This document shows, piece by piece, positions 33,675 through 42,803 of a stretch of DNA of 53,826 bases. The stretch is from Candidatus Gastranaerophilales bacterium (GTDB taxonomy: Bacteria; Cyanobacteriota; Vampirovibrionia; Gastranaerophilales; Gastranaerophilaceae): the NCBI GenBank assembly GCA_944325065.1, contig CALUYS010000012.1, positions 1 to 53,826 on the forward strand, written 5' to 3'. The notes below the pieces were generated by a model that had not been told where the DNA came from, did not search any database, and saw only the letters and a list, made by a program, of their open reading frames with translations. The first letter of the stretch is position 1. Every line of letters starts with the position of its first letter. Position numbers and translations under genes: made by a program.

Positions 33675-34556
33675 TCAATCTTGCCATATTTTATAGGTTT
33701 GCAAAGGAACGTCAGTATTTAGTTCTTTTTCTTTTCTCTTTCTTGCTATTATTTCGGCATCACTTGGTATGATTACACATGATGAATATTCGGGTATTGA
33801 TGCTGCAATATTTTGAAGACTTCTTATCATAAATTCTTCATCAGACATTCTCATGTCAGGGTCTAGCAAAGGTTTAATTTCATAAAGTGTGTCAACTGAC
33901 AACATGTTATCTTTATTATACTCATTTTTATTTTTGTATTTTTTTAGTAATGAAAATTTATTTATTGTTTCAAGACTATCATAATTTTTTATTCTGTCCT
34001 TATCTATAAATTTTGTATTACCTGTTTTATAATTTTGTTTATCAATTTTATTATTTTTTAGTTTATTTTTGAGATATTTTGAAAATCTTTCACCTTTAAT
34101 TATATATCTTAAACAATCAATAGAATTTAAAAATATAAGTAAAGAGCTAAGTGGTATAACTATTTTACAAAAAGTGTTGCTAAGAACTTTGTCCATAAAT
34201 TTCTTTTTATCTTTAAAATACAAATTTAATAAAATAATATTGAGCATAAAACCAAAAACTACTTGCATCCAATTAGCTACTTCATTTTTTCTTCCCGTAA
34301 TGTCGTATTTAGCGTTTGCTCGAGACCACATAGTATCCTGTTTAAAATGATGGACAAATATATCGCTTTTTTCCCAATTAGGTATTGCAAGATTAAATGC
34401 TTCAACTTGACGTTGACCGTATCTGTCATTAACAATTTGCGGATTTTTCATTGCATAATAAACATAATCATTGTCTTCGGGACTATGGATTACCGTGTCA
34501 TCTTGATTATTATTGTTTTTGAATGTTATGGTTTTATTTATAGAGTTGATTTTCAA
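33675..34556 (-). CDS. Lineage-specific membrane protein, unknown function
   Basis: A protein of about 293 residues with two membrane segments (around W-M-Q-V-V-F-G-F-M-L-N-I-I and I-V-I-P-L-S-S-L-L-I-F) and a long hydrophilic C-terminal half rich in Lys and Asn. It is not recognised. The start is uncertain: the TTG at 34556 gives M-K-I-N-S-I-N-K-T-I-T-F-K-N-N-N-N, matching the N-terminal tag of its neighbours, while an ATG at 34607 overlaps the previous stop and adds 17 lysine-rich residues. It is the last gene of a four-gene minus-strand cluster. Confidence 0.6.
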   Translation of the reverse strand: MKINSINKTITFKNNNNQDDTVIHSPEDNDYVYYAMKNPQIVNDRYGQRQVEAFNLAIPNWEKSDIFVHHFKQDTMWSRANAKYDITGRKNEVANWMQVVFGFMLNIILLNLYFKDKKKFMDKVLSNTFCKIVIPLSSLLIFLNSIDCLRYIIKGERFSKYLKNKLKNNKIDKQNYKTGNTKFIDKDRIKNYDSLETINKFSLLKKYKNKNEYNKDNMLSVDTLYEIKPLLDPDMRMSDEEFMIRSLQNIAASIPEYSSCVIIPSDAEIIARKRKEKELNTDVPLQTYKIWQD

Positions 34557-34606
34557 TTGATATTTGCTCTTTATTATCTTTTTTATAATTTTGATAGACA
34601 ATTGCA

Positions 34607-35080
34607 TTATTTGCAATACTTGCAATTGCCCCCCAATCCTGTAATAATACCAAGACCAACGTTCATTGCTTTTTTATTGGGTAAATTTCTTTTGCTTAAC
34701 TTATTTATAGCAAAACATGAAAGTAAGCTAAAACTTAATTCAGTTAGTTGTTTTATTGCAAGCATTCCCTTAACTTTTTTTAGATTATTTTCTTTATTTT
34801 TATTATCTTTCTTTATATTTATTTCTCCAATATTTACAAATGCCAAAACAATTGATGCTAACACAAGTAAAGTTTTTAAAAATTTTTCATCCTTTTTTAA
34901 ACTTAAATATACTGATATTGCAGTCGGCAAATCAATCAATATATTTTTACCGTAATGAAACGGATATTTTAATTTAATATCCGCTCCATTATTATTTAAA
35001 TATTGTGTTTGATTATTTTTTTTATTTTGTCCAAAAGTATTATATTTATTATAAACTTGCATATGGTTTAAATTTATCAT
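34607..35080 (-). CDS. Lineage-specific membrane protein with Y-N-T-F-G tag, unknown function
   Basis: A 157-residue protein, not recognised. The N-terminal 35 residues are Asn-rich and contain Y-N-T-F-G-Q-N. Two membrane segments follow (about residues 50-85 and 110-130), and the tail G-L-G-G-N-C-K-Y-C-K ends in a C-x-x-C pair. An AGGAGAA site precedes the ATG, which is good evidence that the frame is real. It lies 30 bases after the 35.1 kb gene and within a cluster of similar tagged proteins. Confidence 0.7.
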   Translation of the reverse strand: MINLNHMQVYNKYNTFGQNKKNNQTQYLNNNGADIKLKYPFHYGKNILIDLPTAISVYLSLKKDEKFLKTLLVLASIVLAFVNIGEINIKKDNKNKENNLKKVKGMLAIKQLTELSFSLLSCFAINKLSKRNLPNKKAMNVGLGIITGLGGNCKYCK

Positions 35081-35110
35081 AATAAGTTCTCCTAAATAGC
35101 CTAATTTCCT

Positions 35111-35641
35111 TTACGAACAATTTTTTTGCTGCAAGTTTTTATTATATTTATCATATATTGATTTGTTTATTAACCCGCTAAAAATAAGATTTAAACCTGA
35201 GATAATCCCCAAACAAGCCAAAGTTTCTTTTGCATTGTTTTTCATATTTTCCTTTTTGCCTGATATCATACACCCTAATAATACAAGTGTTGGCACAATA
35301 ATTGTTTCAAAAATGGTATTTTTGATTAAAGTTTCTTTGACTTTTTCTTTTTCATTTTTATTATTTTCAATTTTTATTTCCTGTTTTAATTTTTTGCCAC
35401 CCGACTTCATAAAAGCTAATGCAATAGCCAATAAACCACCTCCAATTGCTTCAAATGGTGTCAATTGCTTTAAACTTTTAAAGCCTGAATTTGCAACCTT
35501 AATTGTTGCTAATTCGGCAGCAAAAAAAGCAGTATCTTTTATTATTTTCGTTTTAGGTTCTTCAAATATCACAATTTTTGGATTTTTACATTTAAAAGTA
35601 TTAATATTATTGTTTTTATAATTACCCGAAAAAGTTATCAT
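35111..35641 (-). CDS. Lineage-specific membrane protein with T-F-S-G tag, unknown function
   Basis: A 176-residue protein, not recognised. The start is I-T-F-S-G-N-Y-K-N-N-N-I-N-T-F, matching the tag seen in neighbours. It holds about three membrane segments (near 45-65, 95-120 and 135-155) and a basic linker between them. A GAGG site lies 11 bases before the ATG at 35641 (an adjacent TTG could also serve). It has cysteines at the end (K-N-C-S) like the gene after it. Confidence 0.7.
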   Translation of the reverse strand: MITFSGNYKNNNINTFKCKNPKIVIFEEPKTKIIKDTAFFAAELATIKVANSGFKSLKQLTPFEAIGGGLLAIALAFMKSGGKKLKQEIKIENNKNEKEKVKETLIKNTIFETIIVPTLVLLGCMISGKKENMKNNAKETLACLGIISGLNLIFSGLINKSIYDKYNKNLQQKNCS

Positions 35642-35666
35642 CAAAAATTTTCCTCATCTTCCATTT

Positions 35667-36278
35667 TTATGCGTGTCTTTTACAATATTTTATTGTAGCT
35701 TCTCCAATGGCTTTTGTGCCAGTTGTAGCAATAGACGTTTTTATAATTGTACCAATACCAGGAATTTGACTTGCAATTTGTGCAGTTGTTTCAGCAACTC
35801 CTCGAGCTGCAACTTCTTTTGCGCCTTCTCCAACAGCTTCTAAAGCTCCTTTTGCAAGATTACCTCCTACCAAAGTTGCTCCTAATCCAACATTTTTTAA
35901 TACTTTTGGTAATTCTCTTTCATTCATATGATAAGCACTCAATGCAATTTCTTTAACCATTTCACCTTGTTGGTTAGCTATAAAAGCCGCATCAGCAAAT
36001 GGAATTTGTCCTATGGTTGCAGCTGTTGAAAAAGACTTTGTTGCATATTTATTAACAATTTGTCTTGCTTTACGTTCTCGTGGGGTGTTTGGTTCTGTAA
36101 AAATCTCCTTTATCCCTTCATGAGCTGATGTTGTCAATTCTCCAAATCCTTCGGCAATATCATAGAAAAAATCCAAAACGTCGGTAAAGAAATCAAATGG
36201 TCTACCAAACGAAATCTTATCCTTTTGATTCATTGTTTGGTTATTCATCTTCATGCCAAAACTTGTTGCTTGCTTCAT
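35667..36278 (-). CDS. DUF697-like membrane-associated protein
   Basis: A 203-residue protein beginning K-Q-A-T-S-F-G and, 15 residues later, K-I-S-F-G-R-P. The C-terminal 130 residues resemble the DUF697/YcjF-type helical domain: T-I-G-Q-I-P-F-A-D-A-A-F-I-A-N-Q-Q-G-E-M-V-K-E-I-A, then Q-I-P-G-I-G-T-I-I-K and A-I-G-E-A-T-I-K-Y-C. Such domains sit next to GTPases or membranes in other bacteria. The true start is probably upstream, in another frame (see 36241-36342). Confidence 0.6.
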   Translation of the reverse strand: MKQATSFGMKMNNQTMNQKDKISFGRPFDFFTDVLDFFYDIAEGFGELTTSAHEGIKEIFTEPNTPRERKARQIVNKYATKSFSTAATIGQIPFADAAFIANQQGEMVKEIALSAYHMNERELPKVLKNVGLGATLVGGNLAKGALEAVGEGAKEVAARGVAETTAQIASQIPGIGTIIKTSIATTGTKAIGEATIKYCKRHA

Positions 36279-36342
36279 ATCTTTTTTTAATCTTGAAGCT
36301 ACGTTTGTTTGTTACTCCAAAACTAATGTTGTTAATTTTCAT
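36241..36342 (-). CDS. Short ORF carrying the tag M-K-I-N-N-I-S-F-G, probable 5' part of the DUF697-like gene
   Basis: A 33-codon ORF with a GAAGGGA ribosome binding site begins M-K-I-N-N-I-S-F-G-V-T-N-K-R. It overlaps the start of the 35667-36278 gene in a different frame and ends at a TAA at 36241-36243. A run of seven A (minus strand, 36282-36288) lies just before that gene's start codon. With one A fewer the two frames join into one protein of about 222 residues. This could be a slippage site, a real frameshift or a sequencing error. Confidence 0.45.
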   Translation of the reverse strand: MKINNISFGVTNKRSFKIKKRYEASNKFWHEDE

Positions 36343-36473
36343 TTCTCATTCCCTTCTATTAACTTTATACAAAATGCATACACTTATATAAAAACCGTAA
36401 AAAATAATTTGCTACTTAGAAAGTGAAATGTTAAGAAAAGTTTGTATAAGTGAATAAAAAATATATACAAATA

Positions 36474-39314
36474 TTACTTTTGCTCATCATATAATTTTTT
36501 CAAATATTCGCCCGTAAATGAGTTTTTATTTTGCATTATTTCAAAAACGGAGCCTTGAGCTACAATTTCACCGCCGTTTATTCCGCCTTCAGGACCAAGG
36601 TCAATAATATGGTCAGCTATTTTGATTAGGTCTAAATTATGCTCAATAATTAAGATACTGTTTCCATTATCGGCAAGCCTATTGAGTATTTGAATAAGTT
36701 TATCTAAATCATACCAATGAAGTCCAACAGATGGTTCATCAAGAATGTATAAAGTTTTACCAGTTGCTTTTTTGTTTAATTCCGAAGCTAGTTTTACTCT
36801 CTGTGCTTCACCGCCTGATAATGTTGTTGCACTTTGTCCGAGTTTTATATAGTCTAAACCTATATCATATAAAGTTTGAAGACGGGTTTTTATTGTAGGA
36901 ATATTTTCAAAAAACAATAATGCTTCCTTAACATCCATATTTAAAACATCAGAAATATCTTTACCTTTATACTTAACCTCTAAAGTTTCACGATTATATC
37001 TTTTACCTTCGCAAACAGGACATTTTACATATACATCAGATAAGAAATTCATTTCAATTTTATTGACACCATCACCTTTGCAAGCTTCACACCTGCCGCC
37101 TTTAACATTAAAGCTAAAGCGACCTGGTTTATAGCCTCTAAGTTTTGCTTCGTTTGTTTTTGAGTATAAATCTCGAATATAACCAAAGACATCAGTATAT
37201 GTAGCGGGGTTTGACCTTGGTGTTCTGCCTATCGGACTTTGGTCAATGTCAACAATTTTGTTAATATTCTCAAATCCTAAGATATCATCAACACCTTGTG
37301 GTTTTGGTTTATTGCCACGAAGTTTATGAAGTGCAAATTCATAAATCAAATCTTGAAGTAAACTCGATTTACCACTTCCTGAAACACCAGTTATTGCAAC
37401 TATTTTACCTAATGGTATGTCTACATTAATATTTTTTAAGTTATTTAAATGTGCATTTTTAACCTGTAAAAAATTTCCGTTCCCCTTTCGAGCACATATA
37501 TTAAATGGAATTTTTATTTTTCCGCTTAAATATTGTCCGGTTAAGGATTCTTTTGATTTTTTTATATCATCTAAATTGCCACTTGCAACGACTTTTCCAC
37601 CATTTATACCTGCATAAGGACCGATATCGACAATATAATCTGCATTTTTCATTGTATCTTCGTCATGTTCAACAACGATTAATGTATTGCCTAAATTTCT
37701 AAGTTTTAAAAGTGTTTTAATAAGTTTGTCATTGTCTCTTTGATGAAGTCCTATAGATGGTTCGTCAAGAACATATAAGACACCTGATAAACCTGATCCA
37801 ATTTGTGTTGCAAGTCTAATACGTTGTGCCTCACCTCCTGAAAGTGTTAATGCCATTCTTGATAAATTGAGGTATGATAAACCCACATCTAACAAAAATT
37901 TTAATCTATTTCGAATTTCATCCAATAATTGTTTGGCAATATTCATCTCATAATCGTTTAATGTTAAATATAAATTTGAGATAAATTCTAAACTTTTATC
38001 AATACTCATTTGTGTGAGTTGATATATATTAACATCGTTTATTTTTACAGCTAATGGAAAATCTTTTAATCTTGCTCCATTACAAGCTTTGCAAGGAATA
38101 AGCGTCATATACTTTTGTATTTCTTCACGTATATCATCCGAGTTTGTTTCGTTATATTTATTCATAAAATAAGGAATGACCCCGATAAATGGGGTATTAC
38201 GTGTATCATAACCGTCTTTGTTAAAACTTTGATAATATAACTTTATTTTTTCACCTTTTGAACCGTAAAGAATTATATTCTGTTCTTCGTTAGTTAATTC
38301 TTCAAACGGTTTATCCATATTAATATTAAAATGATTGCATACACAGGTTAAAATATCTGTATAGTATGGATTTCCAGTTTTTGCCCAAGGATATATAGCT
38401 CCTTTTCGAATACTTTTTGTTTTGTCGGGAACTATTAAATTTTCATCTATTTGAAAATGAGCACCTAGACCATTACAACTTTCACAAGCTCCATAGGGAG
38501 CATTAAAACTAAATATACGTGGGTTTAATTCTTCAAAACTTAAATTGCATTTTGGACAAGCCAACTTTTCCGAAAAAATTATTTCACGGTTTTCATCAAC
38601 TATATCAACAATTACAAGACCTTTTGACTTTTGTAAAGCAAGTTCGACACTTTGTGTTATCCGACTTTTTGCTTCTTTTTTGACAACTATTCTATCTATA
38701 ATTATGCTTATTGTATGTTTTTTAGTTTTTTCAAGTTTAACGTTATCTTCATCAAGCAAATATATTTGGTTATCTATTTTGACTCTTAAAAAACCTTCAT
38801 CTTTTAGCTCTTTTAAAAGATTTGAAAACTCTCCTTTTTTACCTTTAATTATTGGTGAAATGATTTGTAATTTTGAATTAATAGGTAAGTCTAAAATTTT
38901 ATTTGTTATTTCATCAATAGTTTGTGGTTTTATTGGTTCACCACATTTTGGACAAAAAGGATGTCCAATTCGAGCAAATAAAAGTCTTAAATAATCATAA
39001 ATTTCAGTAATTGTTCCAACAGTACTTCTTGGGTTATTACTTGTTGATTTCTGGTCTATCGATATAGCAGGTGAAAGTCCGTCGATGGATTCAACATCAG
39101 GTTTATCCATTTGACCTAAAAATTGACGAGCATATGTTGACAAACTTTCAATATAACGACGTTGTCCTTCTGCAAAAATTGTATCAAAAGCTAACGAACT
39201 CTTACCACTTCCTGAAACCCCTGTAAAAACAATAAGTTTATCCTTTGGTAAGTTTATACTTATATTTTTTAAATTATTTTCTTTCGCATTAACTATTTTT
39301 ATTTCATTATTCAT
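36474..39314 (-). CDS. uvrA: Excinuclease ABC subunit A
   Basis: A roughly 946-residue damage sensor of nucleotide excision repair with two ABC ATPase modules. Walker A is G-V-S-G-S-G-K-S-S in both halves, and the signature L-S-G-G-E-A-Q-R occurs in both. Zinc-finger cysteines are seen in C-P-K-C-N-L-S-F/C-E-S-C-N-G and C-E-A-C-K-G-D-G/C-P-V-C-E. The start is taken as the ATG at 39314 because the normal UvrA N-terminus begins there; ten extra codons upstream lack a site and overlap a palindrome. The palindrome at 39337-39356 may be an operator. Confidence 0.97.
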   Translation of the reverse strand: MNNEIKIVNAKENNLKNISINLPKDKLIVFTGVSGSGKSSLAFDTIFAEGQRRYIESLSTYARQFLGQMDKPDVESIDGLSPAISIDQKSTSNNPRSTVGTITEIYDYLRLLFARIGHPFCPKCGEPIKPQTIDEITNKILDLPINSKLQIISPIIKGKKGEFSNLLKELKDEGFLRVKIDNQIYLLDEDNVKLEKTKKHTISIIIDRIVVKKEAKSRITQSVELALQKSKGLVIVDIVDENREIIFSEKLACPKCNLSFEELNPRIFSFNAPYGACESCNGLGAHFQIDENLIVPDKTKSIRKGAIYPWAKTGNPYYTDILTCVCNHFNINMDKPFEELTNEEQNIILYGSKGEKIKLYYQSFNKDGYDTRNTPFIGVIPYFMNKYNETNSDDIREEIQKYMTLIPCKACNGARLKDFPLAVKINDVNIYQLTQMSIDKSLEFISNLYLTLNDYEMNIAKQLLDEIRNRLKFLLDVGLSYLNLSRMALTLSGGEAQRIRLATQIGSGLSGVLYVLDEPSIGLHQRDNDKLIKTLLKLRNLGNTLIVVEHDEDTMKNADYIVDIGPYAGINGGKVVASGNLDDIKKSKESLTGQYLSGKIKIPFNICARKGNGNFLQVKNAHLNNLKNINVDIPLGKIVAITGVSGSGKSSLLQDLIYEFALHKLRGNKPKPQGVDDILGFENINKIVDIDQSPIGRTPRSNPATYTDVFGYIRDLYSKTNEAKLRGYKPGRFSFNVKGGRCEACKGDGVNKIEMNFLSDVYVKCPVCEGKRYNRETLEVKYKGKDISDVLNMDVKEALLFFENIPTIKTRLQTLYDIGLDYIKLGQSATTLSGGEAQRVKLASELNKKATGKTLYILDEPSVGLHWYDLDKLIQILNRLADNGNSILIIEHNLDLIKIADHIIDLGPEGGINGGEIVAQGSVFEIMQNKNSFTGEYLKKLYDEQK

Positions 39315-39336
39315 TTTTATTAAAATATCCCCAACA

Positions 39337-39356
39337 ATATACATATTTATGTATAT
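39337..39356. promoter_or_regulatory. Palindrome upstream of uvrA (possible operator)
   Basis: ATATACATA (39337-39345) and TATGTATAT (39348-39356) form a perfect 9-base inverted repeat with a 2-base centre, 22 bases before the uvrA ATG and within the probable promoter. A damage-response repressor could bind here. A related but differently spaced TATAC/GTATA pair occurs before ruvB. Confidence 0.4.
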
Positions 39357-39405
39357 AAATAATTATACATTATTATAATATTATTGACGAATATTATATA
39401 AATAA

Positions 39406-40671
39406 TTATACAAAATTAGGTAAATCACCTTTAACTTCGGCTATTTCATCACTACCTAATGCAAAAGCTGAATGAAGAATTTGAATAGCTTTTTTAGCAT
39501 CATCTTTATTAACTAAACAACTTATTTTTATTTCACTTGTTGAAATCATTTTAATATTTATATTAGCTTTTGCAAGTGCGTTAAACATAGATGAAGCGAT
39601 CCCTGGATGGTCTATCATGCCTGCACCAACAATTGATACTTTTGCTATGTTTTCATCAACAAATATATTGCTAGCGTTTAATTCTTTTTTAACATTTTCA
39701 AGGATTGTTAAAGCATTAGTTAAATCATTTTTATCAACAGTGAAAGCTATATCATTGGTATTAAGATTATGACGAGCGTATGACTGTATAATCATATCAA
39801 CACTTATATTACTTTGAGCAAGTTTTTCAAAAACTTTACCAGCATTGCCTGGTTGGTCGGGGACATCACATATTACAATACGAACTTGTGTTGTATCAGC
39901 AGCTACACCCGTTACATTTTTATTAATTTCCATTTCATTAACCCCTATAATATATGTTCCTAAATTTTCTAATTTAAAAGTGCTGCGAACTCGAAGTGGA
40001 ACATTATAAACTTTTGCAGTTTCAACAGCACGCGGATGAAGAACATTAGCACCTGTTCTTGCTAGTTCAAGCATTTCTTCATATGATACCATTTTTAAAC
40101 GGCTCGCATTTGGAACAATCCTTGGATCTGTTGTATAAACACCTTCAACATCAGTATAGATATCACATCTATTAGCTTTTAAGCTTGCTGCAATCGCCAC
40201 TGCAGAAGTATCTGAACCACCACGACCAAGTGTTGTAATCTCACCATCTTCTGTTACACCTTGGAAACCAGCAACTACTATTATCTTTCCTTCGTTTAAT
40301 ATTTTATTTAATTTATCAGTTTTAATATCGATAATTCGAGCAGTTGAATGCACATTTTCTGTTATTATTCCAACTTGTGTTGCATTTAAACTTATTGCAT
40401 CATATCCTTCTTCTTGTATAGCCATTGTTAATAAAGCTATTGATACCTGTTCACCCGTTGATAAAAGCATATCCATTTCACGTTTATTTGGATTTTCAGA
40501 TATTTCACTTGATAGCTTGACTAAATAATCTGTTGTATGACCCATCGCTGAAACAATAACGACAACATCATTACCATTATTTTTTTCTTTTATTACTGCT
40601 TTTGCTACATTTTTTATTTTATTTGTATCAGCTAATGATGTCCCGCCAAATTTTTGAACTACAATACCCAC
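39406..40671 (-). CDS. lysC: Aspartate kinase with ACT domains
   Basis: A 421-residue enzyme phosphorylating aspartate at the head of the lysine, threonine and methionine pathway. The kinase opening V-Q-K-F-G-G-T-S-L-A-D near residue 5 and the substrate loop T-L-G-R-G-G-S-D-T-S-A near 168 are present. Two ACT domains fill residues 260-421 (I-V-I-C-D-V-P-D-Q-P-G and V-S-I-V-G-A-G-M). The start is GTG, with GAGG 9 bases upstream. It fits the monofunctional, feedback-regulated class. A good promoter lies in the gap before it. Confidence 0.96.
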   Translation of the reverse strand: MGIVVQKFGGTSLADTNKIKNVAKAVIKEKNNGNDVVVIVSAMGHTTDYLVKLSSEISENPNKREMDMLLSTGEQVSIALLTMAIQEEGYDAISLNATQVGIITENVHSTARIIDIKTDKLNKILNEGKIIVVAGFQGVTEDGEITTLGRGGSDTSAVAIAASLKANRCDIYTDVEGVYTTDPRIVPNASRLKMVSYEEMLELARTGANVLHPRAVETAKVYNVPLRVRSTFKLENLGTYIIGVNEMEINKNVTGVAADTTQVRIVICDVPDQPGNAGKVFEKLAQSNISVDMIIQSYARHNLNTNDIAFTVDKNDLTNALTILENVKKELNASNIFVDENIAKVSIVGAGMIDHPGIASSMFNALAKANINIKMISTSEIKISCLVNKDDAKKAIQILHSAFALGSDEIAEVKGDLPNFV

Positions 40672-40711
40672 TTTTTTCGCCTCGTTTTTTTATTTTAAAT
40701 TCGCAAATATT

Positions 40712-40740
40712 ATTATCCTCTATTTTGTAATAATAATCAA
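40712..40740 (-). promoter_or_regulatory. lysC promoter
   Basis: On the minus strand TTGATT (40735-40740) and GATAAT (40712-40717) are separated by exactly 17 bases. The transcript would start near 40705, about 35 bases before the GTG. The gap between the TPR gene stop and lysC holds nothing else of note, and no lysine riboswitch fits in so short a leader. Confidence 0.65.
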
Positions 40741-40747
40741 GCATTTT

Positions 40748-42310
40748 TTATATTTTTATTAACTTTTTTTGAGTTTCATAATCGTTTTCATCCAAAATTG
40801 GTTTGACTTCTTCAAGGAAATTGTCTGCATCCTTGCTTTTACCCAAACTTATTAAAACTTTTAATTTGCCAAATATTGCATCTTTGTTTAACTTATTTAT
40901 AGCTAAAACTTCATCATATTTTTCAATAGCAAACTTTGGATGATGTATATTTTCAAATATTTTACCATACATATAACAAACATCCTCGTCTTTTTTATTA
41001 ACTTTATATGCTTTTTTTATATATTTTAAAGCTGTTTCATTATCATTTTTATATATATAAATTTTTGCTAATTCTTTTAAACTTTTAATGTCATTAGGTA
41101 TTTTATTTAAGCTTTTATTATAAAAAATAATTGCATTATCTAAATCACGTTTTAAAAAATAAGCACTTGCTATATGATTTTCAACATTTATGCAATTGTC
41201 GGTTAATTGGAGTAGTGAATTTAACAAACTTATTGCCCTATCATATTGTTGCATATTTATTAATATTAACCCCATATTTATAATCGTATTTATATCATTT
41301 GGATTTATATTATGTACTTTTTCATAACAGATGTAAGCTTCATTTAAATTACCTTTTTCCATATGCAAGTTTGCTAAATAGTAATATGCAGGAGCATAAT
41401 TATTATCATGCTCTATTACCTTATTTAAATAATTATATGCTTCATCATAATTTTTATTTTTTATTAAAGCTTTTGAATATGAAACAAAAAATTCATTTCC
41501 TAAAATATTTTCAAATTCTTTCATAGCCGTTTCATATACATTTAATGCCTCATCAATTCGATTAAGTTCATATAAACTTTCAGCTATTATTATAAAACTT
41601 TGAATATTTTTATTAATTTTTAAAAACATATTTGCGTAATCAATAGCTTCATTATAATTTTTTATTTTTAAAGCACAATATGAAATAAGATTAATAGCAT
41701 CATAATGATTTTGTGTCATATTTAATATTGTTTTTAAGTTGTAATACGCATCATGAAAAAGTCCTATTTCTGTTTGAGTTGCACTTAATAAAAAAAGTGC
41801 TGCTATATTTTCATTATCATATTGATATGATAACTTAAACAATGTAATAGCATCTTGAGGTTTTTGCATTTGTAATGAAGTTATCCCCCATTTTAGATAT
41901 AAAAGTGGGTTTTTGGGATTAATTTTTTTTGCTTTTTCATAAAATTGAAATGCTTTTTCGTAATCTTTTTTTTCTCCCATTGTAAATCCAAGCAAGATAT
42001 AAGGTTTTGGATTATTTTTATCAATTTCAATAGCTTCATAAAAATTCGTAATTGCTTCGTCGTAATTGCCTGTTTGAAGATTTGATATACCATAATTTAT
42101 ATGTGCATTAGGACAAGCATTTGCCATATTTGAGGATGTTTTAAATGCTTCATATGCCATTTTATAATCACCAAGTTCAGTTAATGCAATCCCTAAATTT
42201 ACAAATGAATATGAAGGTATAAAAACTTTATTTGAGGATTGCTCATATAATTTTACAGAATTATCAAGTTTTTTTATATTATTAAAAAAGTTTTTAACAA
42301 AATTTTTCAT
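40748..42310 (-). CDS. Tetratricopeptide repeat protein
   Basis: A 520-residue protein built almost wholly of TPR units of 34 residues (about 13 copies), with clear consensus such as A-Y-Y-Y-L-A-N-L-H-M-E-K-G-N-L-N-E-A-Y and a regular A-I-x-x-Y/F pattern. No signal peptide or catalytic domain is seen, so a scaffolding role is most likely. The start overlaps the kdsC-like gene by 17 bases with a GAGG site inside that gene, showing it is read with it. TPR proteins are common partners in glycan or flagellar glycosylation clusters. Confidence 0.88.
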   Translation of the reverse strand: MKNFVKNFFNNIKKLDNSVKLYEQSSNKVFIPSYSFVNLGIALTELGDYKMAYEAFKTSSNMANACPNAHINYGISNLQTGNYDEAITNFYEAIEIDKNNPKPYILLGFTMGEKKDYEKAFQFYEKAKKINPKNPLLYLKWGITSLQMQKPQDAITLFKLSYQYDNENIAALFLLSATQTEIGLFHDAYYNLKTILNMTQNHYDAINLISYCALKIKNYNEAIDYANMFLKINKNIQSFIIIAESLYELNRIDEALNVYETAMKEFENILGNEFFVSYSKALIKNKNYDEAYNYLNKVIEHDNNYAPAYYYLANLHMEKGNLNEAYICYEKVHNINPNDINTIINMGLILINMQQYDRAISLLNSLLQLTDNCINVENHIASAYFLKRDLDNAIIFYNKSLNKIPNDIKSLKELAKIYIYKNDNETALKYIKKAYKVNKKDEDVCYMYGKIFENIHHPKFAIEKYDEVLAINKLNKDAIFGKLKVLISLGKSKDADNFLEEVKPILDENDYETQKKLIKI

Positions 42311-42803
42311 TATTTAGAATAACCTCATCAACCAACTCACGAAAAGCTCCATTTCCATTTTCACTTTTCTCAATAATTTGAATGTGTTCAACTTGCTTTA
42401 CTTTATAATTTGCATTTTTAACTGTAAATTTATTATTTACAAATTTCAAACATTCAATATCGTTAATATCATCGCCAATATAAACAATATTATCTAAATT
42501 CATATTATATTCATTAATTATATTTTTTAGAATATTTAACTTATTACGTATCCCTTCAAATACAATAATTTTAGGGAATTTATTTTTTAAATATGAAATT
42601 GCACCACTTTTTTCACCTGAAATTATAGCAAAATCAATATTATTTTTTATAAGTAATGAAATTCCCATAATATCTTTATACGATATTTTTTTGCATGAAG
42701 TTTGCCCATCATCACTAATAAATATTGAACCATCTGTAAAGATACCGTCAAAATCAGATATTACCAATTTAATTTTGTCGTTAAACTTAAAATTCTTAGA
42801 CAT
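42294..42803 (-). CDS. KdsC-like HAD phosphatase
   Basis: A 169-residue HAD hydrolase of the C0/YrbI class. Motif I is I-S-D-F-D-G-I-F-T-D-G near residue 16, followed by I-I-S-G-E-K and the metal motif Y-I-G-D-D-I-N-D near 105. Members remove phosphate from Kdo-8-P, or from nonulosonic acid 9-phosphates when next to a NeuB-type synthase, as here. The gene overlaps the synthase by 8 bases and the TPR gene by 17. The exact sugar cannot be told. Confidence 0.85.
   Translation of the reverse strand: MSKNFKFNDKIKLVISDFDGIFTDGSIFISDDGQTSCKKISYKDIMGISLLIKNNIDFAIISGEKSGAISYLKNKFPKIIVFEGIRNKLNILKNIINEYNMNLDNIVYIGDDINDIECLKFVNNKFTVKNANYKVKQVEHIQIIEKSENGNGAFRELVDEVILNNEKFC

Noticed and set aside
34263-34955. 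230-codon plus-strand ORF opposite the 34 kb membrane protein genes
   Set aside because: It is antisense to genes with good ribosome binding sites, hydrophobic composition follows from the antisense of AT-rich coding sequence, and it has no site of its own.
35163-35621. 152-codon plus-strand ORF opposite the 35.1-35.6 kb gene
   Set aside because: Shadow of the real minus-strand gene, which has a GAGG site and the shared tag.
40672-40747. Lysine riboswitch before lysC
   Set aside because: The leader is only about 35 bases from the promoter; the sequence holds a plain promoter instead.
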